Positions 1 through 11,305 are shown, counted from the first letter of the stretch. The stretch is 64,000 bases of DNA from Sweltsa coloradensis (GCA_024449915.1 JAMZAV010004965.1:62001-126000), one strand, 5' to 3'. Notes: generated from the letters alone by a model not told the origin. Program-made: numbers and translations.

Positions 1-1106
1 TCAAAATGCCCAGGGAGTTGAAGTTTAAATAAAAAAATTCCTAGAAATTAGTAGAGAGGTATATGACTATTTTAGATCCTCTCTCTACTAATTTTTTGTA
101 AATTTTTTGTTAAATTTTTGTTTTTGCGGTCAACCCCCGGGCCAAATGGTTTCATGCACGCCCCCAGCCCCGGCGGCTAGGCTGAGGCCAATGATTTTTG
201 GTAAGAAGCCTTAGACCTAGTGTTATTACCCGCACCACTGTACAAAAATTAGGGTTTGGCCCATTTTATTTTCCTAGACTTCTCAAATTTTTTTTTGCTT
301 TTCAATGTCCCAGAAACCTACGGCATTTAAACTGTGGGGGAGCCTGGGCTTGTCCCAATTCTATCATTTGTTGTTACTTAACCCAAGTTCTTTCGTGCGC
401 CTAGGGGTAGGCCTAGGCCCCAGCTAGCCTAGGTATGCCCTAGCCGATTTTCAAAACCCTAAAAATATCTAAAATTACACCCTCATATAGTCCAGACCTC
501 AGGACCTAGGGCCCAGGGTATAGGCTACCCCAGCCAAATCCTTGGATCTTGTCAGGTTTTTAAGACTCCCAGCCCTAGGTATCCCTAGCCCACTCCTTTT
601 GGTTTTGGAACCCCAAGGTGTAACCAGGACTACCGGGACTTATTCGGCTAGGGGGGGCCAAAATTTTATAACCTGTAACCCCCCCCAAAAGGGTTTTTGG
701 GGGCGCTCTTACGTTATATCCAGAACTAGCGCGGCGCACTGTAGCCGCGGAAAATTCGGGTAACCTAAAAAAAGTACACCTTTAACTTAAAAAGGCAATA
801 TAAACAGTGTTAACAAGGTTACAAAAATTGGGGCCCCCCTAAATTGGAAAGTGTCCCCCAACGAATAACCAGACGACACGTTCGGGGGTAAACCGGCCTC
901 CCGGGGACGTAGCTCCCCCCCGTGTTAAAGCCCCACGGGGCGCGTCGAGGCAACTCTACTGGAGTGGGCCAGGGAAGGTCATGACGAACTTGGTTTTCCT
1001 TAAGTTTTTTCTGGAGGGAGACGAAAGCCCCATCGCAGGTAAGTAGGGGATCATGCGGTAGGAAAAGGCAATCACCGGCTTACTGGCGACCCCCGACAAG
1101 TCCTCA
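1..1106. other. Low-quality, GC-run-rich stretch without a gene
   Basis: The stretch has many C and G homopolymers and several GCCTAGGCC-like motifs. No ORF here shows recognisable domain content; the two short ORFs at 198-404 and 542-763 have no family signature and no splice context. The homopolymer style matches the other poorly resolved blocks of the window (20.9-26 kb and 28.5-35.8 kb), so frames cannot be trusted. Confidence 0.6.
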
Positions 1107-1114
1107 ATAGATAG

Positions 1115-1145
<31 letters not shown>

Positions 1146-1166
1146 GATAGATTGATAGATAGATAA
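1107..1166. repeat. (GATA)n microsatellite forming a LINE tail
   Basis: About 60 bp of GATA repeats with a few substitutions. It abuts an AATAAAGAC-type LINE 3' end read on the minus strand, so it is probably the simple-repeat tail of that element rather than an independent microsatellite. The same arrangement recurs at 57.5 kb. Confidence 0.8.
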
Positions 1167-1240
1167 TCGTCTTTATTTTCCAGGCGGGATTAAGGCCAGC
1201 TAAACCTTTTCTTCCATCCAAACCTTTAATTTAAATCATT
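1167..1240 (-). mobile_element. Truncated LINE 3' end, GATA-tailed family
   Basis: Read on the minus strand, this segment runs through GCCTTAATCCCGCC and AAATAAAGAC into the GATA tail. The same words occur at 57,596-57,655 and, more diverged, at 38,415-38,475. A shared 3' UTR ending in a polyadenylation-like AATAAA and a simple repeat is the usual 3' signature of CR1/L2/Jockey-type LINEs. The body upstream (higher coordinates) is too corrupted to follow. Confidence 0.6.
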
Positions 1241-1984
1241 TTTTTAGTTTTAATTTGTTTAAAAAAAATTTTTTAATTTACAAAAAATATTTGAAAAATA
1301 ACAGTAAATTTTCATTTTTTAAAGGGATAGGGAGGGCACTTAGTGTTTTTGCTAATGCTAGTAGGGGAGGGCCTACAGACCTACAATTATTTGTAATAAG
1401 CAAAAAAAACTTTTAAATTGTGAAGATGGCCTGGAAAATTTAAAATTGTGTGAACCTTTTATAGATGGATAAAACAACGCCCCGAATGGTCGCCACACAA
1501 AAGCTGTAAATTGATGGTATAAAAAAAATTCTTTTAGTAGAAATGATTAATTGACATTGAATCTGAAATTAAGCAAGCATAAATCAGGTGTAGGTGGCCC
1601 TGGGGGCATAAACCCACCCGCTAGGCCCTAGGCTAGGCTAGGCTACTATTCTTTCTCTTTCCCAATATTTTCGGTCCTATAGGCCTAGGGTTAAGGGGAT
1701 CATTTTTTTACCTTACAATTTGGCAAAAACTAAAATCTACATATTATTGTCCATCAGGCTAAGGATAATCATAAGAAACATCTTACGAGTTATGAACATT
1801 GGGAAATTATAGGCTGGCGTCAGGTCTAGGCAAGGTCAAGACAAATTTTCGATTGTGAAAATTTATTTATTAGGAAAATCCTATGAAAGAATAGATTAAT
1901 TTTCTTTTCGTTTCTGTTTTAGCACCCCCCAAATGCCACCTAAAAAACCTCTCAAAAATCTTAAAAAGTACTTGATCTCATTTA
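1241..1984. other. Unassigned AT-rich sequence
   Basis: No ORF, tRNA or repeat boundary that I can support. TAGGCTAGGCTAGG-like motifs occur near 1,620-1,650. The part nearest 1,240 may be the decayed LINE 3' UTR. Confidence 0.4.
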
Positions 1985-2120
1985 AAAAAGTGTGACAACA
2001 TAGCAAAATGTCAAAAAGGGGCCCCTTCAAAATGGGGATTTGGGGTTCAACGTGCTACGCTAGCGCCTGTGCGGAAAATATTGGACCTCTAATCTAGCCA
2101 CTATGGGTTAAAAATTTAAT
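1985..2120 (+). repeat. Dispersed repeat copy, partner at 47.2 kb
   Basis: The stretch containing CTACGCTAGCGCCTGTGCGG and TCTAATCTAGCC matches, in reverse complement, 47,160-47,260, where CCGCACAGGCGCGAGCGTAG and GGCTAGATTAGCAG occur. Flanks differ, so this is an interspersed repeat of unknown class. Confidence 0.5.
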
Positions 2121-2811
2121 GGGAAAGACCAAACCGAGTCGGTCTGCCATTCACCGTCATTTACTACGTTTTTGTCAACGGCAGAGTTACACTAACGACT
2201 CTATTTTTTGGCAATCTTATGATATTTGTATGTTTTTTATAGGCCTGTTAAAGTTGTCAAATGGTTAATCTCAGTAATCCATAAATTAAAAGTTTTTAAA
2301 CATATTTTTTTGGAACCGGAACCGAACCGGACCGAAAAATGGGGGGCTTTACTACCCGGAACCCGAAAACCAAAACCCGGAACCGCACATCCCCAAAAAG
2401 AAATAGACTAAACCATTCTCGTCTCCATGAAACTTGGGACATAATGTATTTTTTTTACGGGGGAAAGGTTTCTATGCTATCCTTTTTTTTAAATCCTCCA
2501 CGTGGGACGGGCCTCAAAGAGGACCACCAATGAATGACTTCGACACCGTTGGACATATCACCAGAAAGTTTTACACATAACGTATTTTTTTTTTGGAGAA
2601 ACCCCCCCAAGGGTTTTTGGCAAAATACACAAAAACAAACAACAAACAACAAACAACAAAACAAACCAACAAAAGCAGTAACGCGCGAGGGTCGTAGTAC
2701 TTTTTAAAACCAAGGGGATTAACGCAATCAATAAAATTTTTTAAACATGAATGTGAAGTTGCCTATCTATTTTCATACATGCGAAAGAATTTTCCCCCCA
2801 ATCCACTTTTT
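2121..2811. other. Unassigned sequence with an (AAC)n run
   Basis: Contains a run of repeated accgga/ccggaac words near 2,310-2,385 and a CAA/AAC microsatellite at about 2,634-2,676. The ORFs here are short, overlap on both strands and show no domain. Confidence 0.4.
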
Positions 2812-3100
2812 ATTACTCCAGGTCGTTTTGACGAGTGATTGAGCCTTGTGTTAAGTACCCCGGGGGGGCATTCCCTTTCCCCCCCCTCATTAGGCTGGTC
2901 CAGATGGGTCTTTCCCCCTAGCCCAAATGGCTTAGAGTGGGGGTTATGGCCTTACATTGACGCACTTTTTTACATTAACACAAAAACCCCTTTTTAACGG
3001 TTACCTTTATAATTCAAACCCAAATTATAAATGCAATTTCCCGGGTATCAAAAAATGACTCGCTCACTCGTCCTACAACGACTTCGGCGTTTTCCTGTTT
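2812..3100. mobile_element. MITE with ~45-bp terminal inverted repeats (decayed copy)
   Basis: The left end reads AGGTCGTTTTGACGAGTG and the right end CTCACTCGTCCTACAACGAC, inverted relative to each other; both continue inward to a GGGTA/TACCC junction. A better-preserved copy lies at 50,934-51,200. Superfamily is unknown because the exact outer boundary and target duplication are unclear. Confidence 0.6.
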
Positions 3101-3179
3101 TTGGCTAAGGCCCCCTTATACCCCGGGAAAGTTGGGGACCCGATTTTCAAACAACGGTCAGGATAAATTTTATTATTTT

Positions 3180-3600
3180 ATTATCTCTGGAATAGTATAG
3201 AACATGTTTTGAAATGCATACAATACTATGGAAAACATAGCCAGTACGACATATGAGTAATGATAGCAATGTTCACTCAATCTCCGAGCTGAGTTTTAGG
3301 TAACCTTGGGCGTGTAAGATTCGATACACCTTGGTCACTGCATGCAAACATGATTTGTTTTTTAAAAAAATGTTAAATTGTCTGTGACATTCTCAGCTTA
3401 TTTTCAATTTATTATATATTGTGAGTTTAAATCGTACCGGATTTTGCTCAAAACATTAACTGCACGCTAAATACTTGTACCGGATGTCTGTTTAAAATTT
3501 CAGCTCTATATCTGTTTAGCCGTTCAGCCGTTCTGCAGCGAAGTCACTCACTCACAGAAAAAAACAACAGATATAGTGCCGTTTGAGTTGCGTTGTAAGT
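3180..3600 (+). mobile_element. Dispersed element copy, partner at 26.3-27.0 kb
   Basis: Two blocks of this segment recur in the same order near 26.3 kb: one with ACAATACTATGGAAAACAT and TACACCTTGGTCACTGC, the other with CGGATGTCTGTTT and TTTCAGCTC. In the other copy a SINE and an inverted SINE tail sit between the two blocks. No coding capacity is visible, so it is probably a non-autonomous or truncated element. Confidence 0.65.
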
Positions 3601-4380
3601 AAATTACTTCAGTCAGATAATGATTGAATGCATGTTCTCTTTCCTAAAAAAAACAGACAAACAAACAAATACGCCATGCTAGGTTGGTTTGTTTTTCGAT
3701 CCGCTACAAAGTACAAAAAGAAATGGAGTTAATCCGCGAAAACATCAATTTCTACGAGAAGCCTTTCTTTCACGAACAGAACTGCAATAACATCCATCAA
3801 TGTCAGAAAGGGATTTTACTTTTCCCACACAGCGACAGTAATTCAAACTTCTACCCACCTTTTAGAGAAGGAATGGTGTTGTGTGCGTGCGTGGGTATAT
3901 TCTGATGTGGGCCTTTGTTAAAATGAAGCGAGACAGGGAGAAAATATCCTCATCATTTTGAGAACAACAGCAGAGTATGAAAAAGGATTTCTGTGTCAAA
4001 ACAAAGGCACAGGCATTCGTTCTTGTATCGGTGAACATAAGTCACTTTGTAACTGTCCTCAACTCTCCCTCCCCACTATTTTATACCAAGCGAGTTCTAT
4101 TTATTAAAAGCTTGAGAAAATTGTTTTTTTCTACATTTAAATGTTTTAATATCTTTATTTAGTCGTATCTTTTTTTATCATTATTTTTCGTGTTAATTAA
4201 CAACAAATGTTTATATATTTATTTATTTTAAAATAAATAAAGTGCCTGGCCACAATTTTAGATCTCACCACTTTAAACGTTGAACCAATTTTATTTTAGC
4301 TTTTTTAATGTTTTTTCATTTTTTCCAGAAGTTTTATAACTTCTGATGTCGACTCAAGTTCACCAATTCTTGTAAACGGT
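3601..4380. other. Unassigned; one unremarkable 73-codon ORF
   Basis: An ORF at 3,684-3,905 (+) has no recognisable motif and no convincing splice sites, so I do not call it a gene. The remainder is AT-rich and ends at the 74-bp tandem array. Confidence 0.4.
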
Positions 4381-4382
4381 GA

Positions 4383-5048
4383 CTTTGGAGCCGTCCTAGC
4401 AACGAGGCACAATACATTCTGAGGTTGTTCCGAATCAAAACCCAGTTTATTTTTGGCGCTGTCCGCGGTGGCTACAAAGGGCCAATACATTCTGAGGTTG
4501 TTCCCAATCGCCTAGTTTTATTCTGGCGCGTCCCCGGTGGCTAGCAACGAGGCACAAAACATTCTGAGGTTTTTTTCCGAATACTAGTTGATTCTGGGGC
4601 TGTCCCCAGGTGGCTAGCAAAAGAGGCAATACTTCTGAGGTTGTTTTCCCAATCAGCCAGTTGTTCTCCTGTCCGCAGGTGGCTAGCAAGAGGCACAAAA
4701 ACATTTTTGAGGTTTTTTCCGAAACAGCCTATTGATTCCGGCGCTGCCGAGGGGGGCTACAACGAGGCACAATCCCTTCTGAGGTTTTTCCGAAACACCT
4801 AGTTATTCTGGCGCTGTCCGCAGGTGGTAGCAACAGGCATAATACATTCTGAGGGTTTTTTCCGAATCAGCCCATTTGATTTTTGGCCTGTCCCGGTGGC
4901 TGCAACGAGGCACAATACTTCTGAGGTTTTTTTCCGAATCGCCTAGTTTTATTCTGGCGCTGTCCGCAGGTGGCTAGCAACGAGGCACAATACATTCTGA
5001 GGTTGTTCCGAATCAGCCTAGTTGATTCTGGCGCTGTCCGCAGGTGGA
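4383..5048 (+). repeat. 74-bp tandem repeat array, about nine copies
   Basis: The unit contains GGCGCTGTCCGCAGGTGGCT, AGCAACGAGGCACAATAC and TTCTGAGGTTGTTCCGAATC. The last copies (near 4,930-5,047) are regular at about 74 bp; the central ones vary by indels, mostly in homopolymers. Minus-strand ORFs crossing it (4,447-4,704 and 4,867-5,085) are repeat translations. A single-copy version of the same unit is present inverted at 16.87-16.98 kb, so the array is a local expansion inside an interspersed element. Confidence 0.85.
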
Positions 5049-5262
5049 ATCGTGTCGTGTCTTGATTGATCAGTGTTTCCAACAAAATATGCCGGTCTCT
5101 AGTTGGTCATCGTTGTTCTCTCGTCGACGGTGTCGGCGCCTGCTGGGTTGGTTTGGTCTGCTTTAAAATTAATGTCCACCACTGAAATCAGTTATGTGAC
5201 TGAGTGGGTCGACTCTAATTACGAATTAAACTATTTATTTATATACAGCAATACACTAATAT
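5049..5262 (+). mobile_element. 3' part of the element carrying the 74-bp array
   Basis: Directly after the array come GGAATCGTGTC and, further on, ACTGAGTGGGTCGACTCTAA followed by a TTTATTTAT tail. The same tail occurs at 52,840-53,035 (+) and 16,790-16,880 (-). Three independent copies ending in ATTTATTT runs suggest a transposable element with a simple-repeat tail. No ORF is preserved. Confidence 0.6.
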
Positions 5263-6444
5263 TGTGACGCGATTCCCTAGTAACTATATAAATGGCAACG
5301 GTTTGTTTAAGCCCAGAGAATTCAAAACAGATAATTATCTTGTTCTACAGTATGGTGTATTTGATGTATTTTACTGCAGTTTCTTATTAGTATATGGCAC
5401 TTTAGTTACGAATTAAAGACATTTTATCTTTAATTTCTAAGTTTTCATTCGTTGTACTAATCGTTATATTGTAATATTTCAACTATGTATTGATTGTATT
5501 TTTTGTGATTTTGTGTGTGTTGTATTGCTCTGTACAATAGCATAAATTAATACCAAAATATATAAACTGAAACTGATAACATTATGGTGAAATAGCGTAA
5601 TTCGTCACCACCTTAGCAACTACATGGCAACGCTGCAATGCCCTAGTAGTGTTGAGAAAAAGAAAAAAAGAAAATAGATTTTTGGGTTTTGAGTCAGTGA
5701 AAAGCAAATAAAGTTGTTAGTCTACAATCTATATCATTTTGAACGAGCACACCCGAAATATCATGTTCGGTTATCATGAGCGGTGTCTGACTGACGGACG
5801 GACGGACAAGAACAGCTCTGCATATAAGGGATCACTAAACTATCAACATTATTTCTTTTTGAGCGGAATGTTATAGCTAGTAGGATAATATTGCGGACCC
5901 AATATTTCAGTCTGCAGTATCGTGTATATAGCACCAGACACAGTCAGACCGAACTCTTGGGTAGAAGCCAACAAACTTTTAATAAGTGGCTTTCTGAAAG
6001 TTTCAACTTTATCCGACTCCATCGGACGAATTCAACTCTTGCAGCTAACAACACTTTCACAGCGCTTAAAAACATTTGCCTCACTTCAAGAATCAAAGTT
6101 CAAAGGGAGGTTTTCACATTGAGGGACGACGGGAGTATTTGCGAAGTATGGATTGTTTCCTTTAAAAAAGCGATTTTTTAACAAACATGGGTGCTCTAGA
6201 AACGCGTCAAAAACCCGGATAATCATTTCGTTTCGCTGGATTTGCGCTTGAAAACCCACATCACTTCGATTCAAAGTAAATACACGTTTATGGGTGAACA
6301 AATCAGATACGGTTTTCAAAGAGTTCATATTTGTTTTAATTAAAAAAAAGCCACGGATGTTCATATTTCCCATGGAAAACTTTTTCCACCAGCAAGTACA
6401 TGCTAAACTCACGAGCGTTGGGTGCGTGGATACGCGTAAAATTG
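5263..6444. other. Unassigned; includes a short dispersed repeat near 5,750-5,830
   Basis: The motif GACGGACGGACGGACAAGAA with an upstream GTTCGGTTATCATGAG block resembles sequence at 62,870-62,940 (+) and 16,440-16,520 (-). ORFs at 5,891-6,181 (+) and 6,086-6,412 (-) overlap antisense and show no domain, so neither is called. Confidence 0.4.
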
Positions 6445-6665
6445 CCGCTACTGGTCTTCACAGGCTAACTAGCGACAGTTGCGACTCTGATTCGGGAGGT
6501 CACGGCTTCGAATCCCGTCGTGACCAGCAATCCTGACTGAAGGTTTTCCGAAGGGATTGAGTCCTCTAAAACAGTCCTCGGACATCCCTTCACAATTATC
6601 CTATCCGTAACATATCTAGTTCACCTGAAGAGGGCTACTTGCCTCTTAACGGGTTTTAATTTCCC
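6445..6665 (+). mobile_element. tRNA-derived SINE, family II
   Basis: A tRNA-like head has a B-box-like GGCTTCGAATCCCG. It is followed by a tail with CAATCCTGACTGAAGGTTTT and GTCCTCTAAAACAGTCCTCG. The same tail follows a different tRNA-like head at 35.9-36.06 kb (minus strand) and appears alone at 9.94-10.0 kb (minus). Head plus unrelated conserved tail defines a SINE rather than a functional tRNA. Confidence 0.75.
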
Positions 6666-6890
6666 CCGGTAAAAATGTAAAATGTTACATGTTTGCACTT
6701 TTTTTCCTTATTTGTTCCCATACTCTAGGTAAATGCAAGATAGGGGTTAACGAGTAATAAACTATCTTTTAGAAGCTAGCAGGCTGAGGGTTTTGTCTTC
6801 CCTTCCTTTTATCCAGATAATTGATTTTTTTATTTTTTATTTGCGTACCCCTTTTTGATAAAACTGCTTACATTTTTAGACGGGGGGAAA
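6666..6890. other. Unassigned
   Basis: No feature recognised between the SINE and the short duplication. Confidence 0.4.
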
Positions 6891-7023
6891 CTGACTTGGA
6901 TGGGGTGGAGGGGGGTCCCGAGGCTGGGGGGAGACGAGTTTCCACGCTCAGCTAACTGAGCTTGGTATGGACGGAGGGGGGGTCGCCGAGGCTGGCGCGG
7001 AGACGAGTTTCCCACGCTCAGCT
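6891..7023. repeat. ~70-bp tandem duplication, GC-rich
   Basis: Two copies carry GAGGCTGG followed by GGAGACGAGTTTCCCACGCT (one copy lacks one C), about 70 bp apart. The minus-strand ORF at 6,830-7,015 is a translation of this duplication. Confidence 0.7.
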
Positions 7024-8434
7024 TTCAGGTTGCACCGGGTAAACGGATCGGTATCATAATCAATAATATCCAGTACGCGTATTTTTAGATTAATTCATCG
7101 GTTTAAAAAGAAAGTGAAACCTCAATAATTTACTCAATTTAGGTGAACTTCGGGAATTTATTCCAAGTGTGCAGATTTTTTAACGCATATTTTCATACTG
7201 GATATCAACGTTTAAATCAAAGTGAACGCGCAAGTTAATTTTGTTTTATCGTAAGAAAACGGTTTTGTTGGAATTTCCAGAATTGAAATCCACATTTTCG
7301 ATTTTCGATTATTTCACGTTTTGGACTTACCTCTCGCACTGATTTTTTAAGGCTAAGGCCTACTCTTGGCAACCAAGTGTGAATATATATATATACAATC
7401 TCTATTAACATTCATGCAAAATTTGGGAATGATCCATTTATCAGCTGCAATCGTCAACACCTGAGCGTGTAAATTTCCGTTTCCGGTACAAATTGACAAA
7501 AAATACCGGTTACATAAAAAAATTGTGGAACATACAAAATTGTAAAATCCCATGTTTTCTCTTTGATAAGTTCAAGAAAAACAGTCAAACATTAATTTCA
7601 CAGAAACACAACTACCTACGCTGAGCGCTGTGCTAGATGTAATTGCAGTTTAAAACTATTTTGAAGATGCAATATTTGCCGTATGCCCGATTATAAAAAA
7701 TTGAAAAAAACATTTTTTGGTGTTCTTATAGTACCAGGTTTCAATTTCATTTACTATATTTTTACAAAGTTGATATTTTATGAAATGGAAAACCAAGGTG
7801 GAACAGCCTTAAGTACAATTCAAAATATCGATCGCATTGGCAATACTAGAAAAACTCTATAATACATAGTTTGAGACTTAAAACGCAAAAGTTCAGTTAT
7901 TGAACTCTGAAACTGTAGAAAAACAAACGTAAATACGGCTGTAACGTGGACGGTATCGACCGGCTAGAGCTTGTTATGTACTTGGATGAAGGGCTTCCCC
8001 GAGTGCTTGAAAGGCAAGTTAAAGCTTTTTACAGTTGAAAGCGTTCCTATTGTCCCGGCGTTTTCAAGAGCGCATTGTCTACCAGTCTAGCTCCAGTACG
8101 GGTAACTTGCGGAATAAAATGAGCGGCTTTGCGCGACGCTGAACGCTGTAGAATCACGCATGAGAGTCGTAGGTTCGATGCCGTGAGGTCATTAAGCACC
8201 AGATATCGTCTAGAACAGCGTCATGGAAAAGATCCTTGATATTCTTCCCTCGCGGAATACCGATTTGCACGATCCCGTTAAAGTCTAAATCTTGGTAGTC
8301 ATGCTAATGTGTAAGGAATGACCGAGGTCTGTTAAAAAAGAATCAAGCCTTGCATTTCACCAAACATACGAAAATACTCGAGCGCTCGGTGCGTGTTATT
8401 GAACTTCACCAAAATAAAAAAATGATTTAACTAA
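7024..8434. other. Unassigned AT-rich stretch with a weak tRNA-like segment
   Basis: A (TA)n run lies at about 7,384-7,394. Around 8,115-8,185 there is a B-box-like GGTTCGATGCC, preceded by a poorly conserved A box, possibly an old SINE head. No ORF here is protein-like. Confidence 0.35.
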
Positions 8435-9352
8435 AGGCTACCCGGCACCGCCGCCATGTGCAACAGACAGGAAGAATTTACTATAGGCTACCCGGCACCT
8501 CCGCCATGTGCAACAGGCAGGATGAATGTACTACAGGCTACCCGGCACCTCCGCCATGTGCAACAGACAGGAAGAATTTACTATAGGCTACCCGGCACCT
8601 CCGCCATGTGCAACAGACAGGAGAATTTACTATAGGCTACCCGGCACCTCCACCATATGCAACAGACAGGACGAATTTACTATAGGCTACCCGGCACCTC
8701 CAGCATATGCAACAGACAGGACGAATTAACTATAGGCTACCCGGCACCTTCACTATATGCAACAGACAGGACGAATGTACTATAGGCTACCCGGCACCTC
8801 CACCATATGCAAAGTCAGGATGAATTTACTATTGCTACCCGGCACATCCACCATATGTATCAGTTGTGACGAATTTACTTTAGACAACCCGGGATCTCCA
8901 CTATATGCAACAGACAGGACAAAATAAAAAGGCTACCCGGCACCTCCACCATTTGCAACAGACAGGACGAATTAAAAAGGCTACCCAGCACCTCCACAAT
9001 ATGTAACAGACATGACGAATTTTCTTAAGGCTACCCAGCACCACCACCATATATTACAATCGGGACAAATTTACTATTGGCTACCCGTCACCTTCACCAT
9101 ATATGTATCAGTCAGAATAAACTAACCGTTGCCTATTTAGCACCTCTACCATATGTATCAGCCGGGACGAATTTTCTATAGCCTAACGGCACCTCTACCA
9201 AATGTATCAGTGGAGACGAATTTACTTTAGCCTATACCAGACACCTCCACCATATTTAACAGTCGGGACGAATTTAATTAAAGATACCCGGCACCTCCAC
9301 CAAATGTATTAGTCGGGACGAATGTACTAAGGGCTACCTGGCACCTCCACCA
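8435..9352. repeat. 50-bp minisatellite array, about 18 copies
   Basis: The unit starts with AGGCTACCCGGCACCTCC and ends with CAGGAAGAATTTACTAT. Starts at 8,435, 8,485, 8,535 and 8,585 give an exact 50-bp period. The left copies are nearly identical and the right copies (9,000-9,350) are strongly diverged with indels, a polarity expected if homogenisation acts at the left edge. A 67-codon ORF at 8,526-8,729 merely reads the repeat. The core CCCGGCACCTCCACC is shared with the 95-bp array at 20.1 kb. Confidence 0.95.
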
Positions 9353-9936
9353 TAAACTGTAAAAATACGTAAGTGGTGATTCTAAATAAAATATTATCTA
9401 TTCCGGATATTGAAACGAGTAGGCCAGGCCTATCTGGTATTCGTGATACTTTCTTAATAACATGTTTCAACTCGTAAGTTAAACTTGGTTCTTTTCAAGT
9501 CTCAAGTTAGACTTGACTGGAATGATGTTTTATAAAAGCGCATTGTTCTATTTGCTAACACGAGATCAATTGTACTGATCTTGATGTGAGACGGCAACTT
9601 TAATTATCTCCGACGGAGTCGAGTGCTGCTGACGTCTCAACTCTCAAGATTCAACTCGACTGAAGTGAAGCTTGAAATCCGTCTTACTTTAATTCCAGCA
9701 CACTCGCTCTCGATTGTATTTCAACAATTCACGGCGTTATTCCGCATTAAAACTCCTCACTTCTCAGACAGGCGAACTATCTCATCAAAGCCATATTTTT
9801 ATCTACAGATAAAAGCACTACTACCTCCTTTTTCTCGAAGTTTCGAATCGCGTTCTTGTGCGAAGCCATACAACATGTTTTGTATGTCTCGTAGGAAACC
9901 TGCACAGTGTGCAATGCATGCGCTGTATATTGGAGT
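9353..9936. other. Unassigned; 116-codon ORF not supported as a gene
   Basis: The ORF at 9,623-9,973 (+) runs into a SINE family II tail at its 3' end and has no recognisable domain, so it is probably fortuitous. Confidence 0.4.
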
Positions 9937-9998
9937 TAGGACAATTGTGAAGGGACGTCCGACGGCTGTTTAAAGGGGACTCAATCCCTTGCATTCGC
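9937..9998 (-). mobile_element. SINE family II tail fragment
   Basis: The reverse complement reads AAGGGATTGAGTCC, then GGACGTCCCTTCACAATTGT, matching the tail of the SINE at 6.55-6.6 kb. The tRNA-like head is absent. Confidence 0.65.
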
Positions 9999-10140
9999 AT
10001 TAACGACTGCAAATCCTGCCAATGATAATATTACAAGGTATAGCTAATTCGCATGGTCTGAACTAAACTAACAACCAATCGGGACAAAACAGACATAATA
10101 ATGACATCATTCGTGTGTCATTCATTAACCAACGAATTTA

Positions 10141-10766
10141 TTGGATGAGCGTAGCGAGCGAAGCAAAGATACCATTTCACTACACTGGAGAAAAAAATCC
10201 GGAATGTTTTTTCTTTCTTTCTTTTTTTTGTATTTTTGTGTGTTCGTCCACACGATTCCGGCTAAACCGATACTCCAATTGCGATGAAATTTTATGGAGG
10301 CCTTCGAAATCTCTGAACTTAGAACTGCCACGTTTTTGAGCGCAATCGAAAAATTATTTCTCATTAAAATAGCAATTTTACGATTTTCTTCGATTTTAAA
10401 AAAACTTCTTTGACTTATAAAACACCTACATGCTTTATCCGATTGTTATGATTTAAAAAAAAAATATGAATTAATATATTGCTGTGAAATTTGAGCGCAA
10501 TCAAAAAATATTTTTTTATGAAAATCGCAATTTTACGCTTTTTTCGTTTAAAAAAAATTCTTCGACTTATAACATCTACATGCTATAACCAATTGTAATG
10601 ATATTTTCACAGAACCTCAATTTTATGAATTTATATATTTGTGTAAAATTTGAGCGCAATCGAAAAATAATTTCTCATGTAAATCGCAATTTTACACTTT
10701 TTTCGTTTAAAAAAACATACGCTCATCCAACAACGCGCCTGAAAATGGGTTTGCGAAGCTTTCTAG
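10141..10766 (+). mobile_element. HINE (Helentron-like), type B, complete
   Basis: Begins TTGGATGAGCGTAGCGAGCG and ends with CGCTCATCCAACAACGCG, a short hairpin region and TTTCTAG before T. The 5' terminal TTGGATGAGC pairs with the subterminal GCTCATCCAA: the asymmetric inverted-repeat layout known from Helentron/HINE elements. The interior is AT-rich with repeated GAGCGCAATC(G)AAAAATA blocks. It has no coding capacity. Type B is marked by ACTACACTGGAGAAAAAAAT after the 5' end. Confidence 0.75.
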
Positions 10767-10820
10767 TAACGATTAAATCATTGATCAGTTGGTTCAACAT
10801 TTGGTCTTGTTTGCTTTCAG

Positions 10821-11014
10821 ATCTCCTCACGCAAATACAACCTGTGGCTGTTGCTCAAGCTGAATCGATTTGCAGGGATTTGCATGATCGTGTTTTATTG
10901 TTCTCTTCTACCATAGCAGCTAAGAGCCACTTTTCTTCCTTTGTACGAAGCTCTCTTGATTTGAAGATTTACATTAATTTATTACAATGGATTGAAAGTT
11001 TTCACGTATTTTAG
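10821..11014 (+). CDS. Candidate terminal coding exon of an unidentified gene
   Basis: A good acceptor (TTGGTCTTGTTTGCTTTCAG, ending at 10,820) is followed by 64 open codons and a TAG at 11,012-11,014. The peptide looks like real protein: a helical stretch QIQPVAVAQAESICRDLHDR, then SKHFSSFVRSS-like and LKIYINLLQW segments without low complexity. An AATAAA lies at 11,108-11,113, about 95 bp after the stop, as expected for a last exon. The first codon is split (phase: two bases in this exon). I do not recognise the family and see no upstream exon. It begins 54 bp after the end of a HINE, so a captured or pseudogenised exon is an alternative. Confidence 0.4.
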
Positions 11015-11107
11015 TGTAGGGAAACGAAGAGATAAACGTCCAATCAATCGATTAATACCTCGGTTGCAGCAGCATATTATTTTGAATACTAATTTTTCTT
11101 GTTTCAA

Positions 11108-11113
11108 AATAAA
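11108..11113 (+). terminator. AATAAA polyadenylation signal candidate
   Basis: AATAAA about 95 bp downstream of the stop codon of the exon candidate ending at 11,014. AT-rich DNA contains such hexamers by chance, so it is only supporting context. Confidence 0.35.
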
Positions 11114-11305
11114 ATACTTCAGTCAGCCAGTGAAATTGCGAGGCTAGTGGGAGTTTATTACTTAAGTTCACTTCAGGGTTACTATGCAAATTTACAAGCC
11201 TGTTATCTTATTTCAAAACAATGTTTGCCATCAATTTTCATTTTTCACCATAATAATAATATGTTGTATAGACCTACCATCTTTAGTATCATTAGACCTA
11301 ATTCA

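Noticed and set aside
5891..6412. Two overlapping antisense ORFs of 96 and 108 codons
   Set aside because: No domain, no splice context and mutual overlap on opposite strands; more likely low stop-codon density by chance.
8435..9352. CRISPR-like array because of regular spacing
   Set aside because: The whole 50-bp unit repeats, there are no unique spacers, and the genome is eukaryotic; it is a minisatellite.
9623..9973. 116-codon plus-strand ORF
   Set aside because: Its 3' end lies in a SINE tail fragment and the rest shows no protein-like motif.
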